The translations under genes and the position numbers were made by a program. A model generated the notes under the pieces. That model did no database searches and was not told the origin of the DNA. It saw only the letters and a program-made list of their open reading frames with translations. This document shows positions 7,101 to 7,397 of a DNA stretch of 7,397 nt, one piece after another (position 1 is the stretch's first letter; every line of letters begins with the position of its first letter). The stretch is from Bacteriovoracaceae bacterium (GTDB lineage Bacteria > Bdellovibrionota > Bacteriovoracia > Bacteriovoracales > Bacteriovoracaceae). Location of the stretch: assembly GCA_947440875.1 (NCBI GenBank), contig CANETG010000129.1, positions 1 through 7,397 of the forward strand. The letters run 5' to 3'.

Positions 7101-7397
7101 GGAGATTCTCCATGGTGACTTTGAGCACTTCAGGAAGAAACTTTTTATTATTAAAATCGTAAGCAACAACGGGGACTTTGAGGGTTGCTTTTTCGGGTGC
7201 ATTCAGGACCTCAAGAGATTCGATAACGATATTATTTTTGACAAGGTTGAAATCGGCTAGAATTCTGTTCGCTTGGAGGACAGAGGACCTTAGCTGATCA
7301 ATCGATATCTGAGACTTGCCTTCAAGGTTTCCATTTTTATAGGACATCCGAAAGGACGCGTTCGCAAAACCATAATCAAAACTAATTTCGGGCGGAA
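4165..7397 (-). CDS. tamB: TamB-family translocation and assembly module protein (DUF490), N-terminus outside window
   Basis: About 1076 residues are visible and the frame remains open through the right edge, so the N-terminal membrane anchor and part of the body are missing; the ATG at 7345-7347 is internal. The body is alternating short hydrophobic beta-strands with G, D and N turns and almost no cysteine, fitting the long beta-groove of TamB/AsmA-like proteins, which bridge the periplasm and are implicated in outer-membrane protein assembly and phospholipid transport. The C-terminal TamB domain is clear: SDPPLARNSIFSLIAFG (4630-4680) is the family's 'SDPPLS...I.SLL.FG' motif. After it come FDRFKISDILNKQFGLQVNLG, a Gly/Ser/Gln-rich linker (about 4396-4476), strand pairs, and a final GGDLKFRWTFK like E. 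coli GVDLLYTFE. E. coli TamB has 1259 residues. The gene precedes and overlaps the tamA-like gene by 4 bases (ATGA), implying translational coupling and partnership. The order is opposite to E. coli tamA-tamB. Confidence 0.93.
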   Translation of the reverse strand, partial: PPEISFDYGFANASFRMSYKNGNLEGKSQISIDQLRSSVLQANRILADFNLVKNNIVIESLEVLNAPEKATLKVPVVAYDFNNKKFLPEVLKVTMENLQLPNVLSFLPGLSGIRGAMTGEIGITHTKGDFYFRPVNGFVIRNFGLVSGKEKLLPIIMIKSAVMKDATVSILGGEVHISSNMTLPKSKLDVDGFITKVGARFSVVDAQVDLEDLGGVAQLGVKGVGTLSVEVTGTLKDTNIALKGKMRGFEVLGYRTGETDTEITVALGDDSVLINKFESKFGSTPISGTGAINWDNGDIALGINSPTTNYHDLSQILSPIFSKLDFLPQDLNFLAKLDASIYGKINLNGLKVKSEIKFRDLVGYGEVINSGSLELKLSDQILTFASIDAEKGKGEILGSFSYYLNQDRLKTSLRWENIALSSFNFSKLLRLNIDSLVSGSVSGEGHVKDYSLNLKTKLFDTKSPSHEFEDSDLEVVIHPEFIKGKLNFLGDSLTSLFDVALVKSRSSRLSLRVNLPDTKPILVALLGQHLENENIKGKIFFDLSTHFSGMFKDMNLTAQMKEFSFIHPGFRFVYASNSPDFIIQNNVIEKWNMKVKQPDLSFSAKGSGVFGREVSLVQELELNSKILEILISPILSSEGFFRNTVSIQSKGNEYDVALTSRADRLNLSVENLPFPLNDLRYDVELSDKRFIIRELRTAMDNGYALFRGDVFFDGDEPDVNVKYNIERAEIPILGKSVVNITGEGIILGNKRPYDIAGEIQVNKALIVNELSEFSAKTAGLGDVRYLPKNQESFVGKLLRLNLNVKADNNIRITNSLMDFSFRGETRIFGSPVRPRGEGRLYSPVNSSRVFFKNSEYTISAADIAFNPKKDISNPDFDIEALTFISNYRVKVKAYGDLERFSFDLSSDPPLARNSIFSLIAFGYTEELQNSLTQKDQQSLTQIGVGSFVFDRFKISDILNKQFGLQVNLGTVFEQSGTDSLLSGRSQDGQNLGGSLGRTKSATKIELKKRLDEAMSLSVSSTMGGSIGQRQSMNLTYSVNKNVQLEGIYENRTAAEGELDIINQSAGGDLKFRWTFK
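4177..4182 (-). promoter_or_regulatory. Ribosome binding site fixing the tamA-like start
   Basis: AGGTGG on the minus strand, inside the last codons of tamB, lies 8 bases before the ATG at 4168. An in-frame GTG at 4180 falls within this site, so it cannot be the start if the site is used. Starting at the ATG also places a positively charged lysine right before the hydrophobic signal-peptide core. Confidence 0.75.
5556..5593 (-). repeat. Perfect 12-base inverted repeat inside tamB
   Basis: CTTCTCTGCCAA (5556-5567) and TTGGCAGAGAAG (5582-5593) are exact reverse complements separated by 14 bases. In the tamB mRNA this gives a 12-base-pair hairpin followed by UUUCUCUU, with an AGGAG in the loop. 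The arms encode residues around FSAK and FGREV and belong to normal reading frame. It could be a pause or partial termination site, an mRNA processing site, or chance. Confidence 0.6.

Noticed and set aside
7345..7347. ATG at the upstream end as the true start of tamB
   Set aside because: The frame continues without a stop for 16 more codons to the window edge, the ATG has no ribosome binding site, and no signal anchor follows it, so it is an internal methionine.

Overview
The window reads as an ordinary chromosomal stretch of a Gram-negative (diderm) bacterium with moderate G+C (roughly 42-44 % by eye). Every supported gene lies on the minus strand. The outer-membrane assembly genes establish a diderm. 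The tamB-before-tamA gene order, the long POTRA array and the divergent UvrA start make me think of Bdellovibrionota or another 'deltaproteobacterial' lineage, but this placement is inference and I could not search any database.

In transcription order (right to left) there are three units. (1) A TamB-family protein occupies 4165-7397; its N-terminus lies beyond the right edge. It ends in a 4-base ATGA overlap with a 948-residue Omp85-family outer-membrane protein, here called TamA-like (1322-4168). That protein has a signal peptide, about seven POTRA repeats and a 16-strand-type C-terminal barrel. The two would work as a pair, with TamB spanning the periplasm as a long beta-sheet groove and the Omp85 protein forming the outer-membrane end. 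(2) rplM-rpsI (ribosomal proteins L13 and S9) occupies 326-1191. It is driven by a near-consensus sigma70-type promoter (TTGACG, 17 bases, TATAAG; 1225-1253) and closed by a strong UUCG-capped intrinsic terminator (268-297). (3) The first 68 codons of a UvrA-family protein lie at 1-206 and run off the left edge. This small gene start carries a Walker A motif.

Three gene starts needed correction. rplM starts at the ATG at 1191, not at an upstream TTG that abuts the ribosome binding site. The tamA-like gene starts at the ATG at 4168, not at a GTG lying inside the ribosome binding site. The ATG at 7345-7347 is internal, because tamB stays open to the window edge. The gaps are short: 119 bases between uvrA and rpsI, 17 between rpsI and rplM, and 130 between rplM and tamA.

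I found no mobile element, CRISPR array, tRNA or rRNA gene, and no clear candidate for an undescribed system. The points most worth a second look are the seven-POTRA Omp85 protein coupled to tamB, the divergent UvrA N-terminus, and a perfect 12-base inverted repeat inside the tamB coding sequence.
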